Shown piece by piece: positions 8,802 to 16,255 of a stretch of DNA of 64,000 nucleotides. Each line of letters begins with the position of its first letter. The stretch's first letter is position 1. Source of the stretch: Amycolatopsis sp. NBC_01488. GTDB taxonomy: Bacteria; Actinomycetota; Actinomycetes; Mycobacteriales; Pseudonocardiaceae. The notes under the pieces were generated by a model, which saw only the letters and a program-made list of their open reading frames with translations, searched no databases and was not told the DNA's origin. The stretch covers positions 3,414,001-3,478,000 of the forward strand of contig NZ_CP109434.1 of assembly GCF_036227105.1 (NCBI RefSeq). Direction: 5' to 3'. Position numbers and translations under genes: made by a program.

Positions 8802-9410
8802 ATGAACGCGATCGCGACGGCTAGCCTTGCCACCTGGCTTGCATCGATGAATCCGCAGGTCGAAGCAGCTGTTATCTCGGCTTCCGCCACGATCGTCGGC
8901 CTGGCTGGGACGACCGCCGTGGGGTTCTTTGGGTTTCGGCATGCACGGTGGGTTGCTGGAGCGACACTCGACGGACAGCGTCAACGCGACGTCGACGAAC
9001 GTCGGTTTGCTGTATACGAAGATGCGGTGAAGTACCTGCTGCGGCTTACCCGTCTTCGCCCGCAGAACTACAACTTCTGGCCTGAGATTAGTGGGTTTCC
9101 AGCAGAGCCTGAGGTCCCTGCCGAAGAGCAGGCAGAAGTCGACGCGCGGATCGTCGCGTGGGCATCTGACGAGATCAGGACACTGTGGGAGGAGATGCGA
9201 GACGGCGATCATGCCGTGGACGTTGGCCGCCAGCATCTGGCTATTTTGAGCGGTAAGACAGACCTTGTTCCGGCATCCCCGCCTTCTCCTGATTATCTCG
9301 AACAAACCAGAGATAAGATCAACACCTCCACCCATGAAGCGCATCGGCGGAGGCAAGCAACCATCGAGGCAATCCGGAAAGAGCTGATCGGGTCGCAGCC
9401 TTCGAAATAA
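8802..9410 (+). CDS. Hypothetical protein with one N-terminal membrane segment, 202 aa
   Basis: 'MNAIATASLATWLASMNPQ' leads into a hydrophobic stretch 'AAVISASATIVGLAGTTAVG' (about residues 22-41). A basic turn and a long, mostly helical, charged cytoplasmic domain follow ('GQRQRDVDERRFAVYEDAVKYL'). The overall shape resembles small single-pass membrane proteins of mobile elements; I do not recognise a family. It is flanked on both sides by copies of the 38-bp repeat unit, which suggests it may have arrived as a cassette. Confidence 0.55.
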   Translation: MNAIATASLATWLASMNPQVEAAVISASATIVGLAGTTAVGFFGFRHARWVAGATLDGQRQRDVDERRFAVYEDAVKYLLRLTRLRPQNYNFWPEISGFPAEPEVPAEEQAEVDARIVAWASDEIRTLWEEMRDGDHAVDVGRQHLAILSGKTDLVPASPPSPDYLEQTRDKINTSTHEAHRRRQATIEAIRKELIGSQPSK

Positions 9411-9411
9411 C

Positions 9412-9570
9412 CAACTAGTGGGTGGCCTCTTCGCCATCTCGTCGACCTGGCAATGCCCGATCGCGCCGGGTCAAGGGGGCACCTTCCGCCCGGCTGAGCG
9501 CGTCTCTGAGAGTCGCCCCCTTGACGCGGTGTGATAGCCCTCCGGGAGGTCGGCGAGATGGCGACAGGCC
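9412..9570. repeat. Repeat unit copy B with inverted end (MITE-like)
   Basis: Bases 9412-9449 repeat 8658-8695 exactly. A hairpin follows (GTCAAGGGGGC at 9470-9480, GCCCCCTTGAC at 9515-9525). At 9547-9570 an inverted, slightly diverged copy of the repeat start appears (AGGTCGGCGAGATGGCGA). The unit is therefore a nested inverted repeat of roughly 150 bp with no coding capacity. Copy A lacks the right-hand inverted end. Confidence 0.65.
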
Positions 9571-9727
9571 GCTCACGGACGCGACTTGCGCGCACGGCGG
9601 GCCATCTCGGAGACCTGCCCGTCCGGCGAGGACATTCTCTTCTTCTTGAGCTGCGGTCCCCGGTGCAGCCGCCGGCTGGTCGCGTGGGTGCCGGAGGCGG
9701 GCCCCGCGCGTGCCAGCCGATAGCGGC

Positions 9728-9746
9728 GCGGCCCCGGAGGGGCCGC
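9728..9746. terminator. GC-rich hairpin, possible terminator of the minus-strand operon
   Basis: GCGGCCCC, loop GGA, GGGGCCGC. It lies about 55 bp beyond the 3' end of the minus-strand HTH remnant. There is no T run, but T-less hairpins are common terminators in high-GC actinomycetes. Confidence 0.45.
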
Positions 9747-9799
9747 CTTGAACAAGAAAAGAAACTCTGAACACACCGATCCCGTGGGGCGGGCTTCGG

Positions 9800-10040
9800 T
9801 CACGGCGACTCGGTCGGCTGAGAGCGGATCTGGGTGATGTGGCCTTTGCTGATGCCGAGAGAAGCGGCAATCTCGGTGTAGCTCATCCCGGCGTCGTGGG
9901 CCTGCTCGAATCGCGTCCTTGCGTAGACGTGACCGCTCGGCCATCCGGTCCCGGTAGGTCTCGATCAGTGCCGTTGAACGCTTCGCCCGGCGGATCGGGT
10001 CGGGGTCTTGGCGAACGCGGTCGAACTCGTCCGCTTCCAC
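9800..10040 (-). pseudogene. Small HTH protein (sigma region-4-like), frameshifted
   Basis: The first part reads 'MEADEFDRVRQDPDPI...RSRLRKDAI' from a GTG start at 10040. The rest, in another frame, reads 'EQAHDAGMSYTEIAASLGI' and then 'SKGHITQIR', a helix-turn-helix, ending at a TGA at 9800-9802. Removing one base (a C near 9913) joins them into a 79-aa protein. This matches small AICE-borne HTH proteins with N-terminal 'DPxxRAxxAT' motifs. It lies 12 bp after the YdcF-like gene and looks co-transcribed with it. It is either inactive or a sequencing error. Confidence 0.7.
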
Positions 10041-10052
10041 GATTCCCGGGTC

Positions 10053-10724
10053 CTAATTGGTCGGAATCAGGCGGCTGTCGTAGCCTGCCGCGATCAGTCT
10101 GTTGTACGCCGCCTCGACGTCGGCCGGGATGTCCTGGGGGATCGCATACCCGGCGTCGGCGTAGATCGTCAGCCGTTGGGTGTCGCCGACGAGCATGTCG
10201 ATCACTCGCTTGGGGTCGCCGATGCTCTCGACGTAGTCGGCCAGTGGCTGCTGAATCGCGGAACAGAGGAAGTCGACCTCTGGCCATAGCTTCTTCGCGG
10301 TCGTATAGGCCCGGCGCTGCTGGTACGGCCGACTGAGGATCAGGGCAATGCTGACCTCGGTCCCGTGCTGGCGGAGTAGGTCTCGGGTGAACTCGAAGTT
10401 CTCCGCCGTGTTCGTGGCCTTCGGCTCAACGAGAATGGCGGAGTCCGGGACGCCCCTGTCCATCGCGATCTCTCGATAGTGGACGGCCTCGCCGCGAGGA
10501 AACCGGTCGACTGTGGTCGGTGCGTTGGCGCCGGTGAAGGCGATCAGCGGGAAGAGGTGCCGGCCGTACAGCTCGGCCGCGTAGACAGCGACGCTCGGGT
10601 CATGGCTTCCGAGTCCGATCGCGACATCGACGGGGCATAGGGGGTCGTCGATGCGGTGGAAGTTCCACAACGTCTCGACGTCTTCCCGAAGCTCATGGGG
10701 GATTTCCGTCGTCGGCGTCGGCAC
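10053..10724 (-). CDS. YdcF/DUF218-family protein
   Basis: 223 aa. Recognised by 'DVAIGLGSHDPSVAVYAAEL', the acidic/Asn segment 'ILVEPKATNTAENFEFTRDLL' and 'ALILSRPYQQRRAY', the usual DUF218 order. No signal peptide or membrane segment is present, so this is a soluble member. The family is of uncertain biochemistry, linked to envelope or nucleotide-like ligands. On AICEs such genes often lie with a regulator; here the GntR gene ends 17 bp upstream and the HTH remnant follows 12 bp downstream, forming a three-gene minus-strand operon. Confidence 0.8.
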   Translation of the reverse strand: MPTPTTEIPHELREDVETLWNFHRIDDPLCPVDVAIGLGSHDPSVAVYAAELYGRHLFPLIAFTGANAPTTVDRFPRGEAVHYREIAMDRGVPDSAILVEPKATNTAENFEFTRDLLRQHGTEVSIALILSRPYQQRRAYTTAKKLWPEVDFLCSAIQQPLADYVESIGDPKRVIDMLVGDTQRLTIYADAGYAIPQDIPADVEAAYNRLIAAGYDSRLIPTN

Positions 10725-10741
10725 AGGCGTCTCCTCGCGGA

Positions 10742-11506
10742 CTAATCGGGGATCTCGAACGTGTACGACCAGGCGAATCGGGAAGCCGCGTGAACCCCGC
10801 GTGCGAACTCGACCGGCGTGCCGTCCGCCGTTCGGGTTGTGCGCTCCAGGATCATCACGGGCTCACCGGCGGGGAGTTCCAGTTGATCGATCTCCTCGGG
10901 GGTCGGCATCCGGGAGTGGAACGTCTCGGTCATGCTGTCGGGCTCCAGCCCCTGGAGCGTGAGTACGGCGAAGCCGCCGCCGGGGGTCGCCGTTCCGGGT
11001 TTCGGGTCGACGATCGGCGTGTTCTCGACGTGCTCGGGTCGGTAGTAGCTGGTGAGCGTGTGGGTCGGGTGGCCGTCCTGCTTGACGAGTCGTGCGCGCT
11101 CGTAGACGGGGCTCCCGGGTTCGATGCCGAGGGCGCTCGCGACGTCGGCGTCAGCTTCGACCTTGCGGACCTGGTTGGTCTGGTCGTTCCTGTTCCATGC
11201 CTGCCCGGAAGCTTCGCGGTCGGCGGCGAACGCCACGAGTCCGAACTTCCACTTGCTCTTGGCGTAGCGCTCCACACCGAGACGCTTCATCGGCGGCCGC
11301 GCCCGAACCACGGTGCCGCGCCGACGCACGGACGTCACGAGCCCTTCGGACTCGAGAACGCTGATGGCCTTCCGCACCGTGTTGACGTTGATGTCGTACT
11401 GGACGGCAAGGTCGTCCTGCTTCGGAAGCGTGCTGTCCGGCGGGTAGTCACCATCCTTGATGGCGTCCCTGAGCAGCGAGGCCAGGTCGCGGTAGCCGAT
11501 CGTCAA
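10742..11506 (-). CDS. GntR-family transcriptional repressor (KorSA-like)
   Basis: 254 aa with an N-terminal winged helix ('YRDLASLLRDAIKDGDYPP', 'YDINVNTVRKAISVLESEGL') and a C-terminal UTRA effector-binding domain ('YERARLVKQDGHPTHTLTSYY', 'MILERTTRTADGTPVEFA'). In pSAM2-type elements the KorSA repressor keeps the replication and transfer genes off. The divergent intergenic region contains repeated ATAGAGATAG motifs that are good candidates for its operator. Role by analogy is fairly secure; the ligand is unknown. Confidence 0.85.
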   Translation of the reverse strand: MTIGYRDLASLLRDAIKDGDYPPDSTLPKQDDLAVQYDINVNTVRKAISVLESEGLVTSVRRRGTVVRARPPMKRLGVERYAKSKWKFGLVAFAADREASGQAWNRNDQTNQVRKVEADADVASALGIEPGSPVYERARLVKQDGHPTHTLTSYYRPEHVENTPIVDPKPGTATPGGGFAVLTLQGLEPDSMTETFHSRMPTPEEIDQLELPAGEPVMILERTTRTADGTPVEFARGVHAASRFAWSYTFEIPD

Positions 11507-11533
11507 GCCGCCTCCTCTCGATGGGCGATAACC

Positions 11534-11626
11534 CTATCTCTACCTGCAGTCTACCGTCATGGCGAACTGATAGAGATAGTTCTATTGACAGTTGCCGTCG
11601 CACTGTGTGTAATAGAGATAGTTCTA
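11534..11626. promoter_or_regulatory. Operator-like repeats between GntR gene and AICE plus-strand operon
   Basis: ATAGAGATAGTTCTA occurs twice as a direct repeat (11570-11584 and 11612-11626), and CTATCTCTA (11534-11542) is an inverted copy of its core. The three lie between the divergent GntR and SCO3933-like genes, where a self-regulating repressor would bind. AT content is clearly higher than in the flanking genes, as expected for overlapping promoters. Confidence 0.75.
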
Positions 11627-11646
11627 ACGACGACCTAGGAGGCGGC

Positions 11647-12024
11647 ATGCAGGACATCCCGTTCGTCAGCTCGGGCTACCGGTTCATGGTCACGGAGGCC
11701 CCGACGATGAAGATGCGCGAGATCAAGGGGGAGCTGCAGCCCGCGACGGACCGGGACGGCGTTCCGGCGTTCGTGGTGATGCTGTTCGCGAAGCCGCGTC
11801 CGGTGGAGGGGCGTCGGCCGGGCAAGGGCGAGGAGATCAAGGTGACGCTTGCGACGGACCCGGGGGAGGGGTTCGACGAGGGCACCTACGTGGAGCTGAT
11901 CGACCCGGTGTTGAACACGTGGCAGACGACGGGGGATGACGGCCGGATCACCGGCTCGGGTCTGTGGTTCAAGGCGATGGGTCTCAAGCCCGCCGGGTCG
12001 GGTGCTGCGCAGCGCGCCGCCTGA
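11647..12024 (+). CDS. SCO3933-like AICE regulatory protein
   Basis: 125 aa, starting 'MQDIPFVSSGYRFMVTEAP' at an ATG with the ribosome-binding site TAGGAGG. The body ('VPAFVVMLFAKPRP', 'EEIKVTLATDPGEGFDEGTY') is typical of the short protein that follows the GntR repressor in Streptomyces and related AICEs. An upstream in-frame start at 11521 is rejected because it would run through the operator repeats. It opens the plus-strand transfer/replication operon. Its biochemical role is not established. Confidence 0.75.
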   Translation: MQDIPFVSSGYRFMVTEAPTMKMREIKGELQPATDRDGVPAFVVMLFAKPRPVEGRRPGKGEEIKVTLATDPGEGFDEGTYVELIDPVLNTWQTTGDDGRITGSGLWFKAMGLKPAGSGAAQRAA

Positions 12025-12292
12025 TGCCGGCCGAATGACCGGTGGGTGACCGGTTCGCGCGGCTACCTCCCCGGCTGTCGCGTCATCACCACCCTGGAGC
12101 CCTTCCCAAATAGGTTGGCTGCCCGTTTTCGAGTCGGGCAAGGGCACTTCTTGTTCTTTGACAAATGCACAGTGGGCCGATCCATGCCTAAAACCGCGCT
12201 GTTTGTGGTGGCGCGCCTCGATTCCCGGCCGGACACGTCGTCCGGGAGTTCTGGGGTTCTACCACGGAGTTTCGAGCGGAAGGAGTAGGCGA

Positions 12293-12367
12293 ATGGGTGG
12301 CGCAATGAACGCGGTTCGGGGTGGGTTGTCGTCGTACGACCCCCATGGCCCGAAGCGGGGTTCCTGA
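12293..12367 (+). CDS. Very small ORF, 24 aa
   Basis: 'MGGAMNAVRGGLSSYDP' plus a basic tail, with a good GGAAGGAG ribosome-binding site 6 bases upstream. Supported only by spacing and its position at the head of the row of small AICE genes. Confidence 0.35.
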   Translation: MGGAMNAVRGGLSSYDPHGPKRGS

Positions 12368-12455
12368 GACCAACCACGTCTGTTCGGCAAGTTTCTGGCT
12401 GTCGCCGACACGGATTGCCACGTGCACCGTGTGCGGCCGCCAGTGGCACATGTGA
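12345..12455 (+). CDS. Possible 36-aa zinc-knuckle microprotein
   Basis: Starts 'MARSGVPETNHVCSASF', continues with a short linker and ends 'IATCTVCGRQWHM'. Three cysteines and a terminal histidine (C...C-x2-C...H) could bind one metal. It overlaps the preceding small ORF, and GAGGAGGAGG right after its stop serves the next gene. Tail-end CxxC...H microproteins are common in actinomycete elements, but coding is not proven. Confidence 0.35.
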   Translation: MARSGVPETNHVCSASFWLSPTRIATCTVCGRQWHM

Positions 12456-12467
12456 GGAGGAGGAGCA

Positions 12468-12581
12468 GTGACGTACGTGTTTTGGGCGGTCCTGGTGGGA
12501 CTGCTGATGTGGGCGGTCCCGGTGTTCGGGGTTCTCGCGCTGGTCTCGGGGCTGGCGCTGGCGTGGAAGGCCGGACGGTGA
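12468..12581 (+). CDS. Small membrane protein, 37 aa
   Basis: GTG start with GAGGAGGAG immediately upstream. Almost the whole chain is hydrophobic ('FWAVLVGLLMWAVPVFG' and 'VLALVSGLALAW') ending in 'KAGR', so one or two membrane helices with a basic inner end. Its stop overlaps the next start (GTGA). Probably co-translated; function unknown. Confidence 0.6.
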   Translation: MTYVFWAVLVGLLMWAVPVFGVLALVSGLALAWKAGR

Positions 12582-12742
12582 GCCGCCCGGTGAAGGTCGG
12601 CGTGGTGATTCGCATGCTGGCCGCCCGGCTGGAGCGGGAACGAGCCGCCGCGATGACGGAACCGACCGAAGACCTGGGCTGGCAGGCCGGGTTTTGCGAG
12701 GGCCTGAAGCACGCGCAGCACGTGATCCGGAGCGGAGGCTGA
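12578..12742 (+). CDS. Small AICE protein, 54 aa
   Basis: 'MSRPVKVGVVIRMLAARLE' then 'LGWQAGFCEGLKHAQHVI'; amphipathic helices, soluble. Starts in a 4-base overlap with the small membrane protein and ends one base before the next ATG. Unknown function; the tight packing argues it is real. Confidence 0.55.
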   Translation: MSRPVKVGVVIRMLAARLERERAAAMTEPTEDLGWQAGFCEGLKHAQHVIRSGG

Positions 12743-12743
12743 C

Positions 12744-12911
12744 ATGTCGGAAATCCTGGCGATCATCACGGCGGCGAACGAGGCGTACCGCGCGTTCGTC
12801 GCCTCCGAGCCGGATCGGGACATCAAGGTCGCGGTCGGAAACGCGGTGCGCTTCCTGGCAGCAGACCTCACCTCGGCGGCCGAGCTGGTCGCCACGACAC
12901 GCGAAGGGTAG
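12744..12911 (+). CDS. Small AICE protein, 55 aa
   Basis: 'MSEILAIITAANEAYRAFV', then 'FLAADLTSAAELVATT'. Helical and acidic. It resembles the following 57-aa ORF in layout (short, 'xxEIxAIxxAAxxA' start), suggesting an old tandem duplication. Function unknown. Confidence 0.55.
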   Translation: MSEILAIITAANEAYRAFVASEPDRDIKVAVGNAVRFLAADLTSAAELVATTREG

Positions 12912-12917
12912 AGGCGA

Positions 12918-13091
12918 ATGCAGGAGATTCAGGCGATTGTGGACGCGGCAACCGCTGCGTTCGAGAACTTCCACGCCACCGACGCCCCGGCCGAGGCGAA
13001 GAGGCAGGCCGGTCGGTGGGTCGCCGGGATGGTCGGTGAGCTGTCCAACCTCGCGTGGCAGTTGGAGCACAACCCAGGACGGTGGAGCTGA
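12918..13091 (+). CDS. Small AICE protein, 57 aa
   Basis: 'MQEIQAIVDAATAAFENFHA', then 'MVGELSNLAWQLEH'. Likely paralogue of the preceding 55-aa protein by start motif and size; GAGGCGA ribosome-binding site. Function unknown. Confidence 0.55.
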   Translation: MQEIQAIVDAATAAFENFHATDAPAEAKRQAGRWVAGMVGELSNLAWQLEHNPGRWS

Positions 13092-13092
13092 C

Positions 13093-13356
13093 ATGCAGAT
13101 CGCGACACTTAACCGGCGAGCGCAGCAGCGCTACGCCACGTTCGTGTCCAACCTGGACATGGTCGCCGAAGTCCTCGGCGAGGTCGACAAGCTCATCGAC
13201 CGCTACGACGACTCCGCGATGGCCGACTCCTGGACCATCGCCACGAAGGACGAACTCAAGGCCCTGCGCACCAAGGCGTTCGACGAACTGGACCGGCTGC
13301 GCGTGCTCGGCAAGAAGCACGAGGCCGAGCTGGTCTCCCGGGACTGGAGGTTCTGA
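13093..13356 (+). CDS. Small helical AICE protein, 87 aa
   Basis: 'MQIATLNRRAQQRYATFVS' followed by long charged helices ('VLGEVDKLIDRYDDSAMAD', 'DELKALRTKAFDELDRL') that could form a coiled coil. Starts one base after the previous stop. No known domain recognised; probably part of the conjugation/replication operon by position. Confidence 0.6.
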   Translation: MQIATLNRRAQQRYATFVSNLDMVAEVLGEVDKLIDRYDDSAMADSWTIATKDELKALRTKAFDELDRLRVLGKKHEAELVSRDWRF

Positions 13357-13357
13357 C

Positions 13358-13540
13358 ATGGCACACCAGGTCGACCGGGTCGTCGACGACCTCGGTTCCA
13401 CGCTCACCCAGCTCAAGGAGTCGATGCGCGGGATGCCGCTGCACAAGAACGGCTTCAAGGCCGCGCACGACCGCATGGCCCGCGCGATGGGCACGCTCAC
13501 CACCGAGCTGACCGACGCCCGGACCGCCATCAAACCCTGA
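13358..13540 (+). CDS. Small helical AICE protein, 60 aa
   Basis: 'MAHQVDRVVDDLGSTLTQLK' then 'AHDRMARAMGTLTTELTDA'; a helical hairpin-like protein directly after the 87-aa ORF, with which it may interact. Function unknown. It is the last of the tiny genes before a strong hairpin and the translocase gene. Confidence 0.6.
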   Translation: MAHQVDRVVDDLGSTLTQLKESMRGMPLHKNGFKAAHDRMARAMGTLTTELTDARTAIKP

Positions 13541-13568
13541 CCAACCGCACATGATCCGTTTCGCACAC

Positions 13569-13607
13569 GACCGGCCCCAGCTCCCACCACGGGACGCGGG
13601 GCCGGTC
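13569..13607. terminator. Hairpin between small-ORF operon and translocase gene
   Basis: GACCGGCCCC (13569-13578) pairs with GGGGCCGGTC (13598-13607), followed by TTGT. It could end or attenuate transcription of the tiny-gene operon before the translocase gene at 13637. Confidence 0.5.
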
Positions 13608-13636
13608 TTGTGCTGTTCGAGAGGACCACCACAGCC

Positions 13637-15004
13637 ATGAACACCCCCAAGTCGTCCCGCCAGACCGGGACCGAAGTCAAGGCGCTCAAGTGGCTCGTCC
13701 GCCACCCCGGCGCCACCGCAGGACCGGGCGCCGTCCTCTGGGCCGGTCTCGAGCTCGGCTGGACCGCCACCGGCGGCATCACCGGTGGAACTGCCGGCGC
13801 CTTGCTCTGCTGGTACCGGGCGCACCCTGACACCTTCGACCACTACGCCGCCCCGCGGCTTCGGGCGTGGCGCCGTCGCTGGTCGGCCTACTTCGGGCCG
13901 CGCTTCACCCGGGCGCTGCGGGCGTGCGACATGTACGTCACCGACCGCAAGACCGGCGAGGATCTGTTCCCCCGGATCACCCGACTGCGGTCCTACTCCC
14001 CGTCAGTGGACGTGGTCACCCTTGCCCTGGCTCGCGGGCAGGCTCGCCGGTCGATCGAGGAGAACCTCGAACGGCTCGCCGACACCCTGCGGGTGCAGCG
14101 CATCGCGTTCGAGCACCCGAAGCCCGGCTACGTCGCTCTGATCATCGAACGCTCGGAGCCGTTCACCGAGACCATCCCGGCCCCGGAGATGCCCGAGACG
14201 TCGGACGCGGTCGACCTGGACGACATCTACGTCGGGGACACCGAGTACGGCACCGACTGGCGGCTGAAGATCCGCGATCACCTGTTCGTGGCCGGGGCCA
14301 CCGGCGCGGGCAAGAACTCGATCGTGCTCTCGGAACTGCGCGGGCTGGCCCCGCTGATCCGGGACGGGCTGGTGCGGCTGTGGATCTGCGACCCCAAGCA
14401 ACTGGAGTTCCGCAAGTTCGGCGACGCCCACGTCGCCTACCGCTACGCCGACACCGAAGAGACCTGCGCGGCACTGGTCGATGAGTACATCGCGGACCTG
14501 CGATCGGTGCAGCAGTCCTTCGCCGCGACCGGGCGCCGCAAGATAGAGGTCTCGGCCGAGACCCCGCTGAACCTGCTGATCATCGACGAGATCGGCGCGT
14601 TGCTGGCCTACGGCGACGGCACCATCGCCCGCACTCTGCGCAAGCAGCTCGCCATCGCCGGGTCCCAGGGCCGCGCAACGGGCCATTTCATGACCGCGCT
14701 GGTGCAGGAACCCACGAAGGACACCGTCCCGGTCCGGGAGCTGTTCCCGACCCGGGTGTGCCTGCGGGTCACCGCACAGTCCCACGTGGACATGGTCCTC
14801 GGTGACGGTGCCCGGCTGCGTGGTGCGCTCGCGGACGAGATCCCGAACGTCCCGGACACCGCCGGTATCGGCTACGTGATCCGGCAGCGCACCCGCGTTC
14901 CGCAGCGCGTCCGGGCCGCCTACGTCGACGACCGCGAGATCGACGAACTGATCACCTTCATCCGCTCCGGACGTCCGGCACCTGGGCTGTCGGTGGTGGC
15001 CTGA
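13637..15004 (+). CDS. FtsK/SpoIIIE-type conjugative DNA translocase (TraB/TraSA-like)
   Basis: 455 aa. A membrane-associated N-terminus ('GPGAVLWAGLELGWTATGG') is followed by a RecA-like motor: Walker A 'GATGAGKNS', Walker B 'LNLLIIDEIGALL', and 'SQGRATGHFMTALVQEP' typical of the TraSA group. In AICEs this single hexameric pump moves double-stranded DNA between hyphae. The residue after the Walker A lysine is Asn rather than Ser/Thr, with Ser next; small non-hydroxyl residues there are known in AICE translocases as far as I recall. The ATG at 13637 fits better than the 13610 start. It overlaps the next gene (TGATG). Confidence 0.88.
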   Translation: MNTPKSSRQTGTEVKALKWLVRHPGATAGPGAVLWAGLELGWTATGGITGGTAGALLCWYRAHPDTFDHYAAPRLRAWRRRWSAYFGPRFTRALRACDMYVTDRKTGEDLFPRITRLRSYSPSVDVVTLALARGQARRSIEENLERLADTLRVQRIAFEHPKPGYVALIIERSEPFTETIPAPEMPETSDAVDLDDIYVGDTEYGTDWRLKIRDHLFVAGATGAGKNSIVLSELRGLAPLIRDGLVRLWICDPKQLEFRKFGDAHVAYRYADTEETCAALVDEYIADLRSVQQSFAATGRRKIEVSAETPLNLLIIDEIGALLAYGDGTIARTLRKQLAIAGSQGRATGHFMTALVQEPTKDTVPVRELFPTRVCLRVTAQSHVDMVLGDGARLRGALADEIPNVPDTAGIGYVIRQRTRVPQRVRAAYVDDREIDELITFIRSGRPAPGLSVVA

Positions 15005-15375
15005 TGATCACGGTCACCTACCCGGCGGTACTGCGCCAGCGGCACTACTACGTCGTCGTGGGGTCCTACCCCCGTCCCCTCAGCGGCCGGATTCACCGCG
15101 ACAGGTCCCGCGCGGTGTGGGAAATGCAGGTCGCGACGGAGCAATTCGCGGAACGCGGAATCGAGCTGTACGAGGCCCACGTCGCCGCACTGGACGAGGT
15201 GTACCTCGCGCGCTGCGGGGTGTGTGCGGAGCTGCCCGGAGACAAGCCGGACCTGTTCGAGGACTGGGACGCCCTGAGGGAAGCGCTACGCACGTGGTGC
15301 CCGACGTGGGTAACCACCGACGACTGGAACGTCTTCTGTCCCCGCCATCAACCGTCCGGAGAGGACGGGCCTTGA
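15004..15375 (+). CDS. Hypothetical AICE protein with Cys/His cluster, 123 aa
   Basis: Starts in the translocase stop (TGATG). A beta-rich N-terminal part ('MITVTYPAVLRQRHYYVVVG') is followed by a helical part and a possible metal site 'CGVCAEL ... C ... FCPRH'. Found by position in the transfer operon; function unknown. Confidence 0.65.
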   Translation: MITVTYPAVLRQRHYYVVVGSYPRPLSGRIHRDRSRAVWEMQVATEQFAERGIELYEAHVAALDEVYLARCGVCAELPGDKPDLFEDWDALREALRTWCPTWVTTDDWNVFCPRHQPSGEDGP

Positions 15376-15593
15376 GCCACCGCGAGGACTCCCATGCCCG
15401 CGTGATGTCCCACCTGGGACGCGCGCTCTCGGAGGCGGCTGGCTGGTGCGACTGGGTCCGTGTGGACGTCGAACACCGCCTTGGCCATGTCGGCGACGTC
15501 GGGCCGGTCGACGACGCGGAGTACGGCGCCGCGCTCGACGCCTTTGGGCTGATCCAGGAAGCACTCGACAAAGTGCGCCGCGTAGGCGCTTGA
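15372..15593 (+). CDS. Hypothetical small acidic protein, 73 aa
   Basis: TTG start in a 4-base overlap with the preceding gene. Sequence 'MSHLGRALSEAAGWCDWVRV' and 'AALDAFGLIQEALDKVRRV' suggests two helices. Unknown function; translational coupling is the main evidence. Confidence 0.55.
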   Translation: MSHREDSHARVMSHLGRALSEAAGWCDWVRVDVEHRLGHVGDVGPVDDAEYGAALDAFGLIQEALDKVRRVGA

Positions 15594-15609
15594 ACAAAGG
15601 AGAAGCGCC

Positions 15610-15831
15610 ATGTGGCGTCTCGGATTCTTCGTGTGGCGAGCCTGGCTGTACGCCAAGTACGGCGTCCCGGCCGCGCTCGCGCTCTGGCTGATCTACCTCG
15701 CACAGGGATGGTCCCCGCTGTTCTGGATCGTGGCCGCCGTGCTCGGCTGCGTCGGGCTCGGGATGGTGCTCGGGATCACCGAGTTTCGCAACCGCGAGTT
15801 CGGCGACATCGGACGGGAGCGCATCCGATGA
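15610..15831 (+). CDS. Small two-helix membrane protein, 73 aa
   Basis: AAAGGAGAAG ribosome-binding site. Two hydrophobic segments ('GVPAALALWLIYLAQGW' and 'LFWIVAAVLGCVGLGMVLG') end in a basic tail. Size and place fit the small Spd-type spread proteins of AICEs, but there is no specific motif. Confidence 0.65.
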   Translation: MWRLGFFVWRAWLYAKYGVPAALALWLIYLAQGWSPLFWIVAAVLGCVGLGMVLGITEFRNREFGDIGRERIR

Positions 15832-16244
15832 CCCGCCGTACCGATCCCGGACAACCGGGCCTGTTCGACGCTCCCGCGCCTGCCGCCGCTCCGAGTGCCG
15901 GCCGCGCGTGCCCGCCCGCTCGGGGACGTCGCAAGCCGCTCGGCTCGCCCGGTAACCCGCTGGTGGCCAAGGACGTGCTCGCCGACGTGCGGGACGGAAA
16001 GTTCGGACTGCTGGACGACACCGACCGCGTGATGGTCATCGACGGCGACGGACACTGCCGGGCCGCCCAGGAGGACGACCTCGTCATGCACCTGGTGTCC
16101 ATCGGCTACGTCGAACGCAGCCCGGCCCGCGAGACGGTCTCGTGCCTGCACGGCGTCGTCCGCAGACCCGTTCTGCCATTGCGGCTGACCCGACGCGGCC
16201 GGGACATGCTCCAGCGCTGGTCCAACCTCACGCCCCTGACCTGA
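15828..16244 (+). CDS. Hypothetical AICE protein, 138 aa
   Basis: Overlaps the previous stop (ATGA). A proline/arginine-rich N-terminus precedes a small folded domain ('DTDRVMVIDGDGHCRAAQED', 'PLRLTRRGRDMLQRW') that looks like a winged-helix-type end. DNA binding is possible but unproven. Confidence 0.6.
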   Translation: MTRRTDPGQPGLFDAPAPAAAPSAGRACPPARGRRKPLGSPGNPLVAKDVLADVRDGKFGLLDDTDRVMVIDGDGHCRAAQEDDLVMHLVSIGYVERSPARETVSCLHGVVRRPVLPLRLTRRGRDMLQRWSNLTPLT

Positions 16245-16255
16245 AAGGCGTTGCT

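Noticed and set aside
8658..9449. CRISPR-like repeat pair
   Set aside because: Only two copies 750 bp apart with a gene between them; not an array.
12046..12288. 80-codon ORF between the SCO3933-like gene and the tiny ORFs
   Set aside because: No ribosome-binding site, no family resemblance and an unlikely composition.
13637..15004. Dead translocase because Walker A reads GKN
   Set aside because: The following Ser and all other motifs are present, and small residues at this place occur in AICE translocases, so loss of function is not supported.
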